DNA of 64,000 nucleotides from Pseudomonas sp. Irchel 3E13 (GTDB taxonomy: Bacteria > Pseudomonadota > Gammaproteobacteria > Pseudomonadales > Pseudomonadaceae): positions 248,001 through 312,000 of the forward strand of contig NZ_FYDX01000003.1 of the NCBI RefSeq assembly GCF_900187455.1. The letters are read 5' to 3'. The position numbers and the translations under genes were made by a program. Positions 1 to 9,636 of the stretch are shown one piece after another. Each line of letters begins with the position of its first letter. Position 1 is the stretch's first letter. Below the pieces are notes generated by a model, which did no database searches, was not told the origin of the DNA, and saw only the letters and a program-made list of their open reading frames with translations.

Positions 1-804
1 GGACGCTGCGTGGGTCGGGTAGTCCATGATCTTCACGTCGAGCACGGTGGTCAGGCCGCCGAGGCCCTGGGCACCGATACCCAGCTGGTTGACCTTGTCG
101 AACAGCTCGAGGCGGATTTCCTCGATGCGGTTCTGCGGGCCACGGGCTTTCAGTTCGTGGATGTCGATGGATTCCATCAACACTTCCTTGGCCATGACCG
201 CAGCTTTCTCGGCGGTGCCGCCGATGCCGATGCCGAGCATGCCAGGTGGGCACCAGCCGGCGCCCATGGTCGGAACGGTCTTCAGCACCCAGTCGACGAT
301 CGAGTCGGACGGGTTGAGCATGGCCATTTTCGACTTGTTCTCGGAGCCGCCGCCTTTGGCCGCCACGTCCACTTCCACGGTGTTACCCGGGACGATGGAG
401 TAGTGGATGACCGCCGGGGTGTTGTCCTTGGTGTTCTTGCGTGCACCGGCCGGGTCGGCCAGGATCGAGGCGCGCAGGACGTTTTCCGGCAGGTTGTAGG
501 CGCGGCGCACGCCTTCGTTGATCATGTCGTCGACGCTCATGGTGGCGCCGTTCCAGCTCACATCCATGCCGACGCGGACGAACACGGTGACGATACCGGT
601 GTCCTGGCAGATCGGGCGGTGGCCGGTGGCGCACATGCGCGAGTTGATCAGGATCTGGGCAATGGAATCGCGCGCAGCGGGCGACTCTTCACGCAGATAG
701 GCTTCGTGCATCGCCTGGATGAAATCAACGGGGTGGTAGTACGAAATGAATTGCAGGGCATCGGCGACGCTCTGAATCAGGTCGTCTTGCTTGATCACGG
801 TCAT
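1..804 (-). CDS. Class I fumarate hydratase (N-terminal part, cut by window edge)
   Basis: The first 268 codons of an iron-sulfur class I fumarase, which interconverts fumarate and L-malate in the TCA cycle in the cytoplasm. The minus-strand translation begins MTVIKQDDLIQS and contains the CQDTG segment, whose Cys is a likely cluster ligand, the GAGWCPPGMLGIG segment, and a glycine-rich stretch typical of the family's N-terminal domain. The ATG at 804 is preceded by an AGGAG ribosome site. The family is usually about 500 residues, so roughly half the gene lies to the left of the window. P. aeruginosa PA4333 holds the same position relative to the ferredoxin reductase and pykA. Confidence 0.9.
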   Translation of the reverse strand, partial: MTVIKQDDLIQSVADALQFISYYHPVDFIQAMHEAYLREESPAARDSIAQILINSRMCATGHRPICQDTGIVTVFVRVGMDVSWNGATMSVDDMINEGVRRAYNLPENVLRASILADPAGARKNTKDNTPAVIHYSIVPGNTVEVDVAAKGGGSENKSKMAMLNPSDSIVDWVLKTVPTMGAGWCPPGMLGIGIGGTAEKAAVMAKEVLMESIDIHELKARGPQNRIEEIRLELFDKVNQLGIGAQGLGGLTTVLDVKIMDYPTHAAS

Positions 805-1082
805 GCAGCGCGCTCCTCTTAAACACGGGAACATTCAATAAGGTATTCCGACGCGGACAGGCCGAGTTGTCGAAACGACCTTTCAGACGCGCCAGGACGG
901 GGTGTCCGACGCAAAAAAGGCGCGGCAGTATAGCGCGGCTCGGCTTTTGGTTCACGCGCCAGTGGTCCAACCATGGTCGGTTATCGCCCGGCATCGATCT
1001 TGCTGGTTTTGCTGCGAGCGCTGGCCTGACGTGAGTAACAGGCCTAGATTGGCCGGAGAATATTCCAGGGAGATGAACAGCA

Positions 1083-2021
1083 ATGCCCGAACTGCGTGTA
1101 GGCGAGCGCCACTGGTCGGTGGCGGCCGGCAGCAACCTGCTCGACGCCCTCAATGAGGCGGGTTGTGCCGTGCCTTATAGCTGCCGCGCTGGCAGTTGCC
1201 ATGCTTGTCTGGTGCGCTGTCTCGACGGTGCGCCGGCGGACGCGAGCCCCGAGGCGCTGAGTCTGGCACAGCGGGACGCGGGCTGGCGGTTGTCCTGCCA
1301 ATGTCGGGTCGAGACGGACCTGCGCGTGGCGCTGTTCGATCCGCACCGCGACGGTCAGCCGGCGCGGGTGCTGGCTGCCGACTGGCTGGGCGGCGAAGTG
1401 CTGCGCTTGCGCCTTCAACCGTTGAACGGCCTGCGTTATCAGGCGGGCCAGCATCTGCTGCTGTGGAATGCCGAGGGCGTGGCCCGGCCTTACTCGCTGG
1501 CCAGCGTTCCGGGCGAGGATCCGTTCCTGGAGTTTCATATCGATTGCCGTCATCCCGGCGCGTTCTGTAGCTCGGCGCGGGCGTTTTCGGTGGGCACGGA
1601 ATTGCGCCTGGGTGAACTGCGTGCCGGCGCGCTGCATTACGACCCGGACTGGCAGGAGCGGCCGCTCTGGCTGCTAGCGGCGGGCACCGGCCTGGCGCCG
1701 TTGTGGGGCATTTTGCGCGAGGCGTTGCGTCAGGAGCACCGTGGGCCGATTCGCCTGTTGCACTTGGCGCGGGACCGGGACAGCCATTATTTGGCGTCGG
1801 CATTGCAGGAGAGGGCGGCGCGGCACCCGCAGGTGCAGGTGGAGCTGGTGACACCGGATGAACTGCCGGCGGCCCTGGCCTCATTGAAGGTGCAGTCGCG
1901 GCAGACCGTGGCGCTGGTGTGCGGGGCGCCGGGGAGTGTGGAGCAGTTTTCGCGGCGGTTGTTTCTGGCGGGAGTGCCGAGGAATCAGGTGTATTCGGAT
2001 CTGTTTGTCGGGCATGCGTGA
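1083..2021 (+). CDS. 2Fe-2S ferredoxin / flavin reductase fusion protein
   Basis: A 312-residue electron-transfer protein. Residues 1-80 form a plant-type ferredoxin domain with Cys34, Cys39 and Cys42 in a C-x4-C-x2-C pattern and a fourth Cys at 72 or 74. An FAD-binding domain follows, with the RPYSLAS motif, then an NAD(P)-binding domain with AAGTGLAP and a C-terminal CGAPGSV segment. The architecture is that of oxygenase reductase components and of the pseudomonad 'iron-sulfur-binding ferredoxin reductase' (PA4331 type). No oxygenase is adjacent, so its partner is unknown. The ATG is preceded by GGGAG. It stands alone between two oppositely transcribed genes. Confidence 0.85.
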   Translation: MPELRVGERHWSVAAGSNLLDALNEAGCAVPYSCRAGSCHACLVRCLDGAPADASPEALSLAQRDAGWRLSCQCRVETDLRVALFDPHRDGQPARVLAADWLGGEVLRLRLQPLNGLRYQAGQHLLLWNAEGVARPYSLASVPGEDPFLEFHIDCRHPGAFCSSARAFSVGTELRLGELRAGALHYDPDWQERPLWLLAAGTGLAPLWGILREALRQEHRGPIRLLHLARDRDSHYLASALQERAARHPQVQVELVTPDELPAALASLKVQSRQTVALVCGAPGSVEQFSRRLFLAGVPRNQVYSDLFVGHA

Positions 2022-2046
2022 TTTTCGAGCCCCACTGGCCATAAAC

Positions 2047-2076
2047 AAAAACGCCCGGCCTAAGGCCGGGCGTTTT
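2047..2076. terminator. Bidirectional terminator between ferredoxin reductase and pykA
   Basis: A GC-rich perfect stem (CGCCCGGCC / GGCCGGGCG) around a 3-nt loop is flanked by A4 and T4. It can therefore end transcription from both convergent genes. Confidence 0.85.
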
Positions 2077-2093
2077 CATTTACAGCAGCCAGA

Positions 2094-3545
<1,452 letters not shown>

Positions 3546-3748
3546 GCACAGACTCCTGTAGTGAAGCGCAGCGAAAGGCTACTCCTGAAAAACGCTGTAG
3601 TCATTGTTCCTTTGCACTACCTTGGGAGGGGTGTGGGTGGCGTTTGAACGGCCATCGCGGGCGTTGTCGGGCCACTGCAGTCAAACCTGACAACGGCTAT
3701 AGATTTGTAGGAAAACGCCGATATAGTGCTCAGCAAAGGAGAACCCCC

Positions 3749-4135
3749 ATGCGAGCCCTGATCATCCTGGCGCTGGCGACCAGCGTCGTCGGTTGCACCC
3801 GCTGGTCCATGGACCATCATCTGAACAACGCCTACCGGGCTTACGACCGGGGCGATTGCGAGCGCGTCATGCTGGAGCTGTCGCAGGTCGACCGGACCAG
3901 TCGCGCACGTCCGTTCATTCACCCGGAAGCCTCGATGCTGCGTGGCCAGTGCCTGGAGCGACAAAAGCTGTTCGTCGACGCGGCGCAGACTTACCAGTTC
4001 ATCATTCAGCAGTACCCGCAGAACGAATACGCCTACCGCGCCCGCGCGCGTCTGGAGACCCTGGAGCAGTTGGGGCACTACCGCGCCGGTGAAGCGGCGG
4101 TGACCCATCCGGTGGGCGTGACGCCTCTTCGCTGA
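3749..4135 (+). CDS. Small TPR-like lipoprotein
   Basis: A 128-residue protein with a signal peptide ending in a VVGC lipobox (Cys at residue 16), so it is predicted to be lipid-anchored and periplasm-facing. The mature part holds two helix-turn-helix repeats of tetratricopeptide character, around NNAYRAYDRGD and DAAQTYQFIIQQYPQNEYAYRA. The start was chosen because AAGGAG lies 7 nt upstream and the signal peptide begins there; the upstream in-frame extension looks non-coding. Comparable small lipoproteins lie next to pykA in other pseudomonads (PA4328 region). Its partner and function are not evident from sequence. Confidence 0.8.
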   Translation: MRALIILALATSVVGCTRWSMDHHLNNAYRAYDRGDCERVMLELSQVDRTSRARPFIHPEASMLRGQCLERQKLFVDAAQTYQFIIQQYPQNEYAYRARARLETLEQLGHYRAGEAAVTHPVGVTPLR

Positions 4136-4282
4136 TAACGCGCCGGGGCATTTTTGCTGTGGAACCTTTGTACCAGTCTGCGCTACTCTGATTGAAACAG
4201 ACTGTGTACAAAGAGTTCACATCTGTACAAGAGCGGCACTAGCGCGACCCTGCTCAAAGGGTCATCCATTGCGATCCTCGCC

Positions 4283-4642
4283 ATGCATACAGAGCGCCGA
4301 ATAGAGCGTCACCTGCTCCCCTGTTTCCTCAAGGTATTCAACCGCTTCACGGATCAGCCCATCGGTTACCTGGGCAATGCTTCGGAAGACGGCCTGATGC
4401 TGATCAGCAACCTGCCACTGCTGGTTGGTCCGGACTTCGAACTGCAACTCAGGATCCCGAGCCGCACCGACGGGGTCCAGCGGGTCAACCTCACGGCCAG
4501 TTGCCTGTGGTGCCACGAAGACGAAAGTCCTGGCTTCTACGATTCCGGTTTCATGTTGTTGCAGGCGCCGCGGGAGTACGAGCAGTTGGTGGAAGCCTTG
4601 CGCGGCTACTTCAGTTTCCGCCCGTTGAACGCGTCGGCTTGA
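4283..4642 (+). CDS. PilZ-domain protein
   Basis: A 119-residue single-domain protein. An Arg-rich N-terminus (RRIER) is followed by a beta-strand core with N-A-S-E-D-G, matching the [D/N]-x-S-x-x-G signature of PilZ domains, which bind cyclic di-GMP. The RxxxR part is visible but spaced loosely, so binding ability is probable rather than certain. There is no strong ribosome site before this ATG. It lies 41 bp upstream of sbcB and may be cotranscribed with it, though a functional tie is not obvious. Confidence 0.75.
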   Translation: MHTERRIERHLLPCFLKVFNRFTDQPIGYLGNASEDGLMLISNLPLLVGPDFELQLRIPSRTDGVQRVNLTASCLWCHEDESPGFYDSGFMLLQAPREYEQLVEALRGYFSFRPLNASA

Positions 4643-4683
4643 GTTAGACTTCGGCGATTTCCCCGTTCAGGACGAGGCCCGCC

Positions 4684-6111
4684 GTGAGCTCCATTTTCTG
4701 GCACGACTACGAAACCACCGGCATCAATCCACGCTGCGACCGGCCCTTGCAGGTCGCAGGCGTGCGTACCGATCTGGACCTCAACGAGATCGAGGCTCCG
4801 GTCAATCTCTTCTGCCAGCCCAGCGACGATATCCTTCCGCACCCGGCCGCGTGCCTGATCACCGGTATCAGTCCGGCGCAACTGGCCAGGGACGGTTTGG
4901 CCGAAGCCGACTTCATGACCCGGGTGCATGCCGAGCTGTCCCGGCCAGGTACCTGTAGTGCGGGCTACAACACCCTGCGCTTTGACGATGAAGTGACGCG
5001 CTACAGCCTTTATCGCAACTTCTTCGACCCCTACGCCCGTGAGTGGCAGGGCGGCAATACCCGCTGGGACCTCATTGATACGGTGCGCACCGCCTATGCC
5101 CTGCGCCCGGAAGGTTTTCAATGGCCCGAGGTGGACGGCAAGGTCAGCCTGCGCCTGGAGTTACTCAGCGCGGCCAATGGCATCGAACATGGCCAGGCGC
5201 ACGAAGCGCTCTCGGATGTGCGTGCCACCATCGCTCTGGCCCGTTTGATCCGGCAGAAACAACCGCGCCTCTACGACTGGTTGTTTGCCCTGCGCAGTAA
5301 ACAGAAAGTTCTCGACCAGATTCGCCTGTTGCAGCCCCTGGTACATATTTCCGGACGCTTCTCGGCCGCGCGTAATTATCTGGGGGTGGTGCTGCCGCTG
5401 GGCTGGCACCCGGCTAATCGCAACGCACTGATTGTTTGTGATCTTCATCAAAGCATTGAGCCGCTGCTGACGGAGGATTCCGAAGTATTGCGTCAGCGTT
5501 TATACACGCGGCGTGAGGAAATGCCTGACGGACAACTGTCAGTTCCCCTCAAGTTGGTGCACGTCAATCGTTGCCCGGTGCTGGCACCATTGAAGGTATT
5601 GCGCGCTGAAGATCAGCAGCGTTTAGGGCTGGATATGTCTGACTTGCTACAGCGGAGTGAACAGCTGATTGCCGCGAAAACGCAGTGGGAGAATAAATTG
5701 GCGTCAATTTATTCCGCTACTGAGTTCGCCGCCAGTGAAGACCCGGAACAACAGCTATATGACGGATTCTTTGGTGACCGTGATCGACGTTTGTGCGAGC
5801 AGGTGCGCAGTGTCGACCCACAACAATTGGCGGGTGAGCGCTGGATGTTCGATGACTCGCGGTTGTCCGAGTTGTTGTTCCGATATAGGGCTAGGAACTT
5901 TCCGTCGACCCTTAGTGAACAAGAGCAGTTGCAGTGGCGTGAATTCTGCCGGCAGCGCCTGACGAATGAAGCGATGGGCGCACCGCACACGCTGGCGGCG
6001 TTCGAATCCGCTTTGGCGCAGGCGTTAGGGGATGCTGACGGGGCGAAACGAGTATTGCTGGAGGAGTGGCGTAGCCACGCGCAAACGTTGAAACAACGAT
6101 TGGCGCTATAA
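4684..6111 (+). CDS. sbcB: Exodeoxyribonuclease I
   Basis: A 475-residue 3'-5' single-strand DNA exonuclease of recombination and mismatch repair. The N-terminus has the DEDDh exonuclease core: DYET with the first Asp/Glu pair (residues 9-11), GYNTLRFDDEV near 100, and HEALSDVRATI near 180 with the catalytic His and Asp. The SH3-like and helical C-terminal domains of ExoI fill the rest. The start is GTG at 4684, preceded by AGGACGAGG. The length matches the family. Its neighbour mvaT, facing it across a shared terminator, repeats the P. aeruginosa PA4316-PA4315 order. Confidence 0.93.
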   Translation: MSSIFWHDYETTGINPRCDRPLQVAGVRTDLDLNEIEAPVNLFCQPSDDILPHPAACLITGISPAQLARDGLAEADFMTRVHAELSRPGTCSAGYNTLRFDDEVTRYSLYRNFFDPYAREWQGGNTRWDLIDTVRTAYALRPEGFQWPEVDGKVSLRLELLSAANGIEHGQAHEALSDVRATIALARLIRQKQPRLYDWLFALRSKQKVLDQIRLLQPLVHISGRFSAARNYLGVVLPLGWHPANRNALIVCDLHQSIEPLLTEDSEVLRQRLYTRREEMPDGQLSVPLKLVHVNRCPVLAPLKVLRAEDQQRLGLDMSDLLQRSEQLIAAKTQWENKLASIYSATEFAASEDPEQQLYDGFFGDRDRRLCEQVRSVDPQQLAGERWMFDDSRLSELLFRYRARNFPSTLSEQEQLQWREFCRQRLTNEAMGAPHTLAAFESALAQALGDADGAKRVLLEEWRSHAQTLKQRLAL

Positions 6112-6133
6112 GATTTGTAAAGGAGAGGTAAAT

Positions 6134-6160
6134 AAAAACGCCAGCAATGCTGGCGTTTTT
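6134..6160. terminator. Bidirectional terminator between sbcB and mvaT
   Basis: AAAAACGCCAGC and GCTGGCGTTTTT pair around an AAT loop, giving a U-tract in both directions for the two convergent genes. Confidence 0.88.
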
Positions 6161-6188
6161 CATGAATCCGCAAGGCAGGACCCGGGAA

Positions 6189-6569
6189 TTAACCCAGCAG
6201 GGTTGCCCAGCCTTCAACAACATCACCACCCCATTTGGCTTTCCACTCTTTCAGCGTTTTGTGGTTGCCGCCTTTGGTTTCGATGACTTCACCGTTGTGC
6301 GGGTTCTTGTATTGCTTGACCTTGCGCGCGCGCTTGGTGCCGGCTGGTTTTGCCGCGGCGCCACGAGGTGCCTTGTTCAGTTTGGCTTCCGGATCCAGCA
6401 GGGCAATGATGTCACGCAGGGATTTGCCGTGGGCCCCCATCAGGTTGCGCAGGTCCTTTTCGAATTCCAGTTCTTTCTGCAGCTTGTCGTCTTCAGACAG
6501 ATTCTTCAGACGGGCTTGCAGTTCTTTGATGGCTTCTTCAGTCGCGCGATATTCGTTGATCAGGGACAT
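6189..6569 (-). CDS. mvaT: H-NS-family global silencer MvaT
   Basis: A 126-residue protein matching the MvaT family of xenogeneic silencers. Residues 1-60 are a coiled-coil oligomerisation region (EEAIKELQARLKNLSEDDKLQKE in outline). A basic linker KRARKVKQYKNP follows, then a C-terminal DNA-binding domain with KGGNHKTLKEWKAKWG. The GGN part corresponds to the loop that reads the minor groove of AT-rich DNA. In pseudomonads MvaT and its paralogue MvaU repress foreign and phase-variable genes. The start has AAGGAATG upstream. P. aeruginosa has the same sbcB-mvaT-purU order. Confidence 0.95.
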   Translation of the reverse strand: MSLINEYRATEEAIKELQARLKNLSEDDKLQKELEFEKDLRNLMGAHGKSLRDIIALLDPEAKLNKAPRGAAAKPAGTKRARKVKQYKNPHNGEVIETKGGNHKTLKEWKAKWGGDVVEGWATLLG

Positions 6570-6877
6570 GCGGCATTCCTTGGATTAGGTAGTTCGGGAT
6601 AAACAGTGGGGCAATAATAGTCAGACAATGTGACCAAGTAAACATACAAGTGCGAGGGGATTTCAATGTTTGTTTGCCACGGCAGATTGTAGAGATAGAA
6701 ATTTACAAATGTGTGCGGCGGCAACTACCCAACTTTTTAATGCAACGGTCGTTTCCGGGTGATGTTGTGCCCCGTCTTCGGGCGTGCCGTGGATGCGCCC
6801 GGACGTCACATCACTACTGTTGTTTTGCCGGGCAATCGTTAGAATGTGCGCCTTTGCGAGTTTCTGGAGCCCCCTGC
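6570..6877. promoter_or_regulatory. Divergent mvaT / purU promoter region
   Basis: About 308 bp without a credible gene. It is more AT-rich than its surroundings near 6600-6740, as expected for promoters of mvaT (leftward) and purU (rightward) and possibly for MvaT autoregulation. I cannot place a single convincing -35/-10 pair. An in-frame extension of purU back to 6650 lacks coding character. Confidence 0.5.
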
Positions 6878-7729
6878 ATGCGTACCTATCGGCTGGTGAT
6901 CGCTTGTCCCGACCGTGTCGGCATCGTCGCCAAAGTCAGTAATTTCCTGGCGTCCCACAATGGCTGGATCAACGAAGCGAGCCATCACTCCGATGACCTG
7001 AGCGGCTGGTTCTTCATGCGTCACGAAATCCGTGCCGATACCCTGCCATTCGATATCGAAGGTTTCCGCGAGGCGTTCGCGCCAATCGCCGAAGAGTTCT
7101 CGATGACCTGGCGGATCACCGACACCGACCAGAAGAAACGTGTCGTGCTGATGGCCAGCCGCGAATCCCACTGCCTGGCCGACCTGCTGCACCGCTGGCA
7201 CAGCAATGAGCTGGACTACGATATTCCCTGCGTGATTTCCAACCACAACGACCTGCGCAGCATGGTCGAGTGGCACGGCATTCCGTTTTTCCACGTCCCG
7301 GTCGATCCGAAAGACAAACAGCCGGCGTTCGCCGAAGTGTCGCGTCTGGTCAAGGAACACCGTGCCGATGTCGTGGTGCTGGCGCGCTACATGCAGATCC
7401 TGCCGCCGCAGTTGTGCCAGGAATATGCCCAGCAGGTCATCAACATCCACCACAGCTTCCTGCCGTCCTTCGTCGGCGCCAAGCCGTATCACCAGGCATC
7501 CTTGCGCGGTGTGAAGCTGATCGGTGCGACTTGCCACTATGTCACCGAAGAGCTGGACGCCGGTCCGATCATCGAGCAGGACGTGGTGCGTGTCAGCCAC
7601 AGCGACAGCATCGAAGACATGGTGCGTTTCGGTCGTGACGTCGAGAAGATGGTGCTGGCCCGTGGCCTGCGTTATCACCTGGAAGACCGCGTGCTGGTGC
7701 ACGGCAACAAGACTGTGGTCTTCAACTGA
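6878..7729 (+). CDS. purU: Formyltetrahydrofolate deformylase
   Basis: A 283-residue enzyme hydrolysing 10-formyl-THF to formate and THF, which balances the one-carbon pool and supplies formate to PurT. Residues 1-80 form an ACT domain (RTYRLVIACPDRVGIVAKVS). The rest is a formyltransferase-fold domain with INIHHSFLPSF containing the catalytic Asn-x-His, and ELDAGPIIEQD containing the catalytic Asp. The ATG at 6878 was chosen over upstream in-frame codons because GGAG lies just upstream and the ACT domain starts there. Pseudomonads often have more than one PurU copy; this is the mvaT-linked one (PA4314). Confidence 0.93.
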   Translation: MRTYRLVIACPDRVGIVAKVSNFLASHNGWINEASHHSDDLSGWFFMRHEIRADTLPFDIEGFREAFAPIAEEFSMTWRITDTDQKKRVVLMASRESHCLADLLHRWHSNELDYDIPCVISNHNDLRSMVEWHGIPFFHVPVDPKDKQPAFAEVSRLVKEHRADVVVLARYMQILPPQLCQEYAQQVINIHHSFLPSFVGAKPYHQASLRGVKLIGATCHYVTEELDAGPIIEQDVVRVSHSDSIEDMVRFGRDVEKMVLARGLRYHLEDRVLVHGNKTVVFN

Positions 7730-7747
7730 CAGCACGAGGGCGGTGCG

Positions 7748-8011
7748 ATGCGTGATCCACTGGATAAAGCCGCCGCCCATGCCCCGCCCACCCTGGGCGA
7801 GGGTTGCCTGAGTCGCTATGACCCCGACGCGCTGAGCAGCGAGGATGGCACCGAGTTTCCCGGTGCCGCTGAGCTGTGGCAGGCGCAGCTAGCGGGTGAT
7901 GCGCTCGAGCAAGTGTCGACCGAGCAGCCAGAGGAACACCGGCCCGCCGGCGACCAGGTAGAAGTAGTAGGTCACCACACGCCAGACCAGCACCGCCGCC
8001 GCCGCGGTTGA
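7748..8011 (+). CDS. Hypothetical protein downstream of purU (doubtful)
   Basis: An 87-codon frame starting 18 bp after purU with a GAGGGCGG ribosome-like site. The first 47 residues (MRDPLDKAAAHAPPTLGEGC...) lie in DNA with no other gene and have Pseudomonas-like codon use. The last 40 residues run antisense into the membrane protein that starts at 8872 and ends at 7889. It may be a real short gene or a remnant whose original end was lost. I recognise no domain. Confidence 0.35.
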   Translation: MRDPLDKAAAHAPPTLGEGCLSRYDPDALSSEDGTEFPGAAELWQAQLAGDALEQVSTEQPEEHRPAGDQVEVVGHHTPDQHRRRRG

Positions 8012-8872
8012 TTTGCCCACCATGGGCGTCAGTAGCGTGGCCGAGGTCAGCTCCGCGGCGCCGGCGCCACCGGGCAGCAGGCTGACTTGCCCGGCGCTCA
8101 ACGAAAGCACCTGCACCAGGAAGCTCGTTATCCACTGCAAGTTCCCGCCCAATCCGATCAATACCAAATACAGCACGCTGTAGCGCAGCGCCCAGTGCAG
8201 GCAGGTCAGGCCGAACACCAGCGCGAGAACGCGCCGTGGCAGGCGCAGGGTGGCCCGGAAGGCGCGGAAGAAATGCAGCAGGCGCCGCGCCCAGCGACGC
8301 CGGGTCAGTGGCGAAACCTTCACGCGCTTCAATAGCCGGCCGTTGAACCGCATCACTCCCCGTCGCCAGCGCACCAGCACCAGGCCCAGTCCCAAGGTGG
8401 CCAGCATCAGTACCGCGCTGCTGATCAGCAGTCCTTCGAGGCTACGATTGAAGCTGTGGAACAGGGTGTAGACGACGATCCCGAGGACGGCGAAGAGAAA
8501 GAACAGCAAGTCGTTCAACTGATCCATGGCGAACACCGCGCCGCTGTGGGCGGGCCGCACCCGGTCGCGGGACAGCAGCGCCATCAGCGTAAGCGGTCCG
8601 CCGCTGCCGCCTGGCGTGGAACAGATGGCGAACTCGGTGGCCATGATCACGCCGAGGCTGCGTAGGCGGCCGATCTTCTCGCCCTGGCTGCCCAATAACA
8701 GACGCAGACGCATGGCGTTGAGGGTCCAGCACAGCACGATCATGCCGAACAGCGCCAACAGCAGACCGGGCGGGAAACTGCGCAGTCGCGGCAGCAGTTC
8801 GCTGCCGCCAAGCACGGCTGGCACCAGCGCCGCCATGACCAGCGCCGCCAGCAACCAGCCGATGCGATTCAC
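7889..8872 (-). CDS. LPG synthase-like (UPF0104) integral membrane protein
   Basis: A 327-residue polytopic protein with about eight hydrophobic segments, resembling the transmembrane flippase/synthase domain of lysylphosphatidylglycerol synthases (PF03706) without the soluble aminoacyl-transferase half. Typical pieces are ICSTPGGSGGP, AMDQLNDLLFF and SLLPGGAGAAEL. Translation starts at GTG 8872, overlapping the stop of the deacetylase gene by 4 bp (GTGA), which signals translational coupling. With the upstream glycosyltransferase and deacetylase it forms an operon, so a role in moving or modifying an envelope lipid or glycan is likely but unproven. Confidence 0.8.
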   Translation of the reverse strand: MNRIGWLLAALVMAALVPAVLGGSELLPRLRSFPPGLLLALFGMIVLCWTLNAMRLRLLLGSQGEKIGRLRSLGVIMATEFAICSTPGGSGGPLTLMALLSRDRVRPAHSGAVFAMDQLNDLLFFLFAVLGIVVYTLFHSFNRSLEGLLISSAVLMLATLGLGLVLVRWRRGVMRFNGRLLKRVKVSPLTRRRWARRLLHFFRAFRATLRLPRRVLALVFGLTCLHWALRYSVLYLVLIGLGGNLQWITSFLVQVLSLSAGQVSLLPGGAGAAELTSATLLTPMVGKSTAAAAVLVWRVVTYYFYLVAGGPVFLWLLGRHLLERITR

Positions 8873-9636
8873 GGGCCGGGCCTGCTGGCCAGCCAGGCCA
8901 TCTTGGTCATGGGCGTGCGCCCGTCCGCCAACAGGCGTTGCAGGGTCTGCAGCCAATAGCGCCGGGAAAAACCGTGGCGCATGTCCACCGGGTGCAGGCC
9001 GAGGCGAAGGGTACTGGCCTGTTGCTGGCGGCTTTCCTGATAGGTGCAGACCATTTTCGACAGACCCCGGCGCCAGGCGCTGCGGGCGCTCCAGACCAGC
9101 CCCGGGGCTTTCACCGTGCTGAAATCGGGCAGGCGATATAAATGCTGTGGATCGCTGGTGTAATGCAGCGGCAGTGTGCGCAGCGCCTGCCGCGTGCCTT
9201 CGCTCATCAGCCAGGCAGGCGCGACGAAGCCGCTCAGGGGCCAGTCCATCCGCTCGAACACCTCGATCCCGGCGCTCAGTCGCTGTAAGGCCTGATCCTG
9301 ATCGAGGCTATGGAATTCGCCTTCCCACGTATAAATGCGGCGCATGAAGTACTCGCCGGGCGAGCGCGGCGGCGGGCCGTCGTCGGCGTGGTAGTAGCCG
9401 TGCAGCGCCAGTTCGTCGCCACGGGCCAGGCGCTGATCCATGACGCGGCGAAAGTCAGGGGCGTTCTCCAGCGCGTTGCACTTATGGAAGTCGGGTACCA
9501 CCAGCAAGGTCATGGGAATGTTGCCGAGGGCATCCACCGCTTCGACAAAGGGCTGGTAGTCCGGCCAGGTCTTCGGCGCCACGTCGTGCAGCACCAGTAG
9601 CACACTGCGCTCGGGCGCGGGATTGGCATCAGGCAT
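8869..9636 (-). CDS. DUF2334-type polysaccharide deacetylase-like protein
   Basis: A 255-residue protein of the NodB-like superfamily. It begins with a beta strand and LVLHDVAPKTW, where His-Asp is the first metal motif. LALHGYYHADD carries the HxxxH pair, and GFVAPAWLMS carries the Arg/Ala-Pro motif. Such enzymes remove acetyl groups from N-acetylated sugars or act on related amides. No signal peptide is seen, so it is probably cytoplasmic. The ATG at 9636 overlaps the end of the glycosyltransferase by 8 bp. An in-frame extension further upstream would run antisense-like through that gene and is rejected. Confidence 0.8.
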   Translation of the reverse strand: MPDANPAPERSVLLVLHDVAPKTWPDYQPFVEAVDALGNIPMTLLVVPDFHKCNALENAPDFRRVMDQRLARGDELALHGYYHADDGPPPRSPGEYFMRRIYTWEGEFHSLDQDQALQRLSAGIEVFERMDWPLSGFVAPAWLMSEGTRQALRTLPLHYTSDPQHLYRLPDFSTVKAPGLVWSARSAWRRGLSKMVCTYQESRQQQASTLRLGLHPVDMRHGFSRRYWLQTLQRLLADGRTPMTKMAWLASRPGP

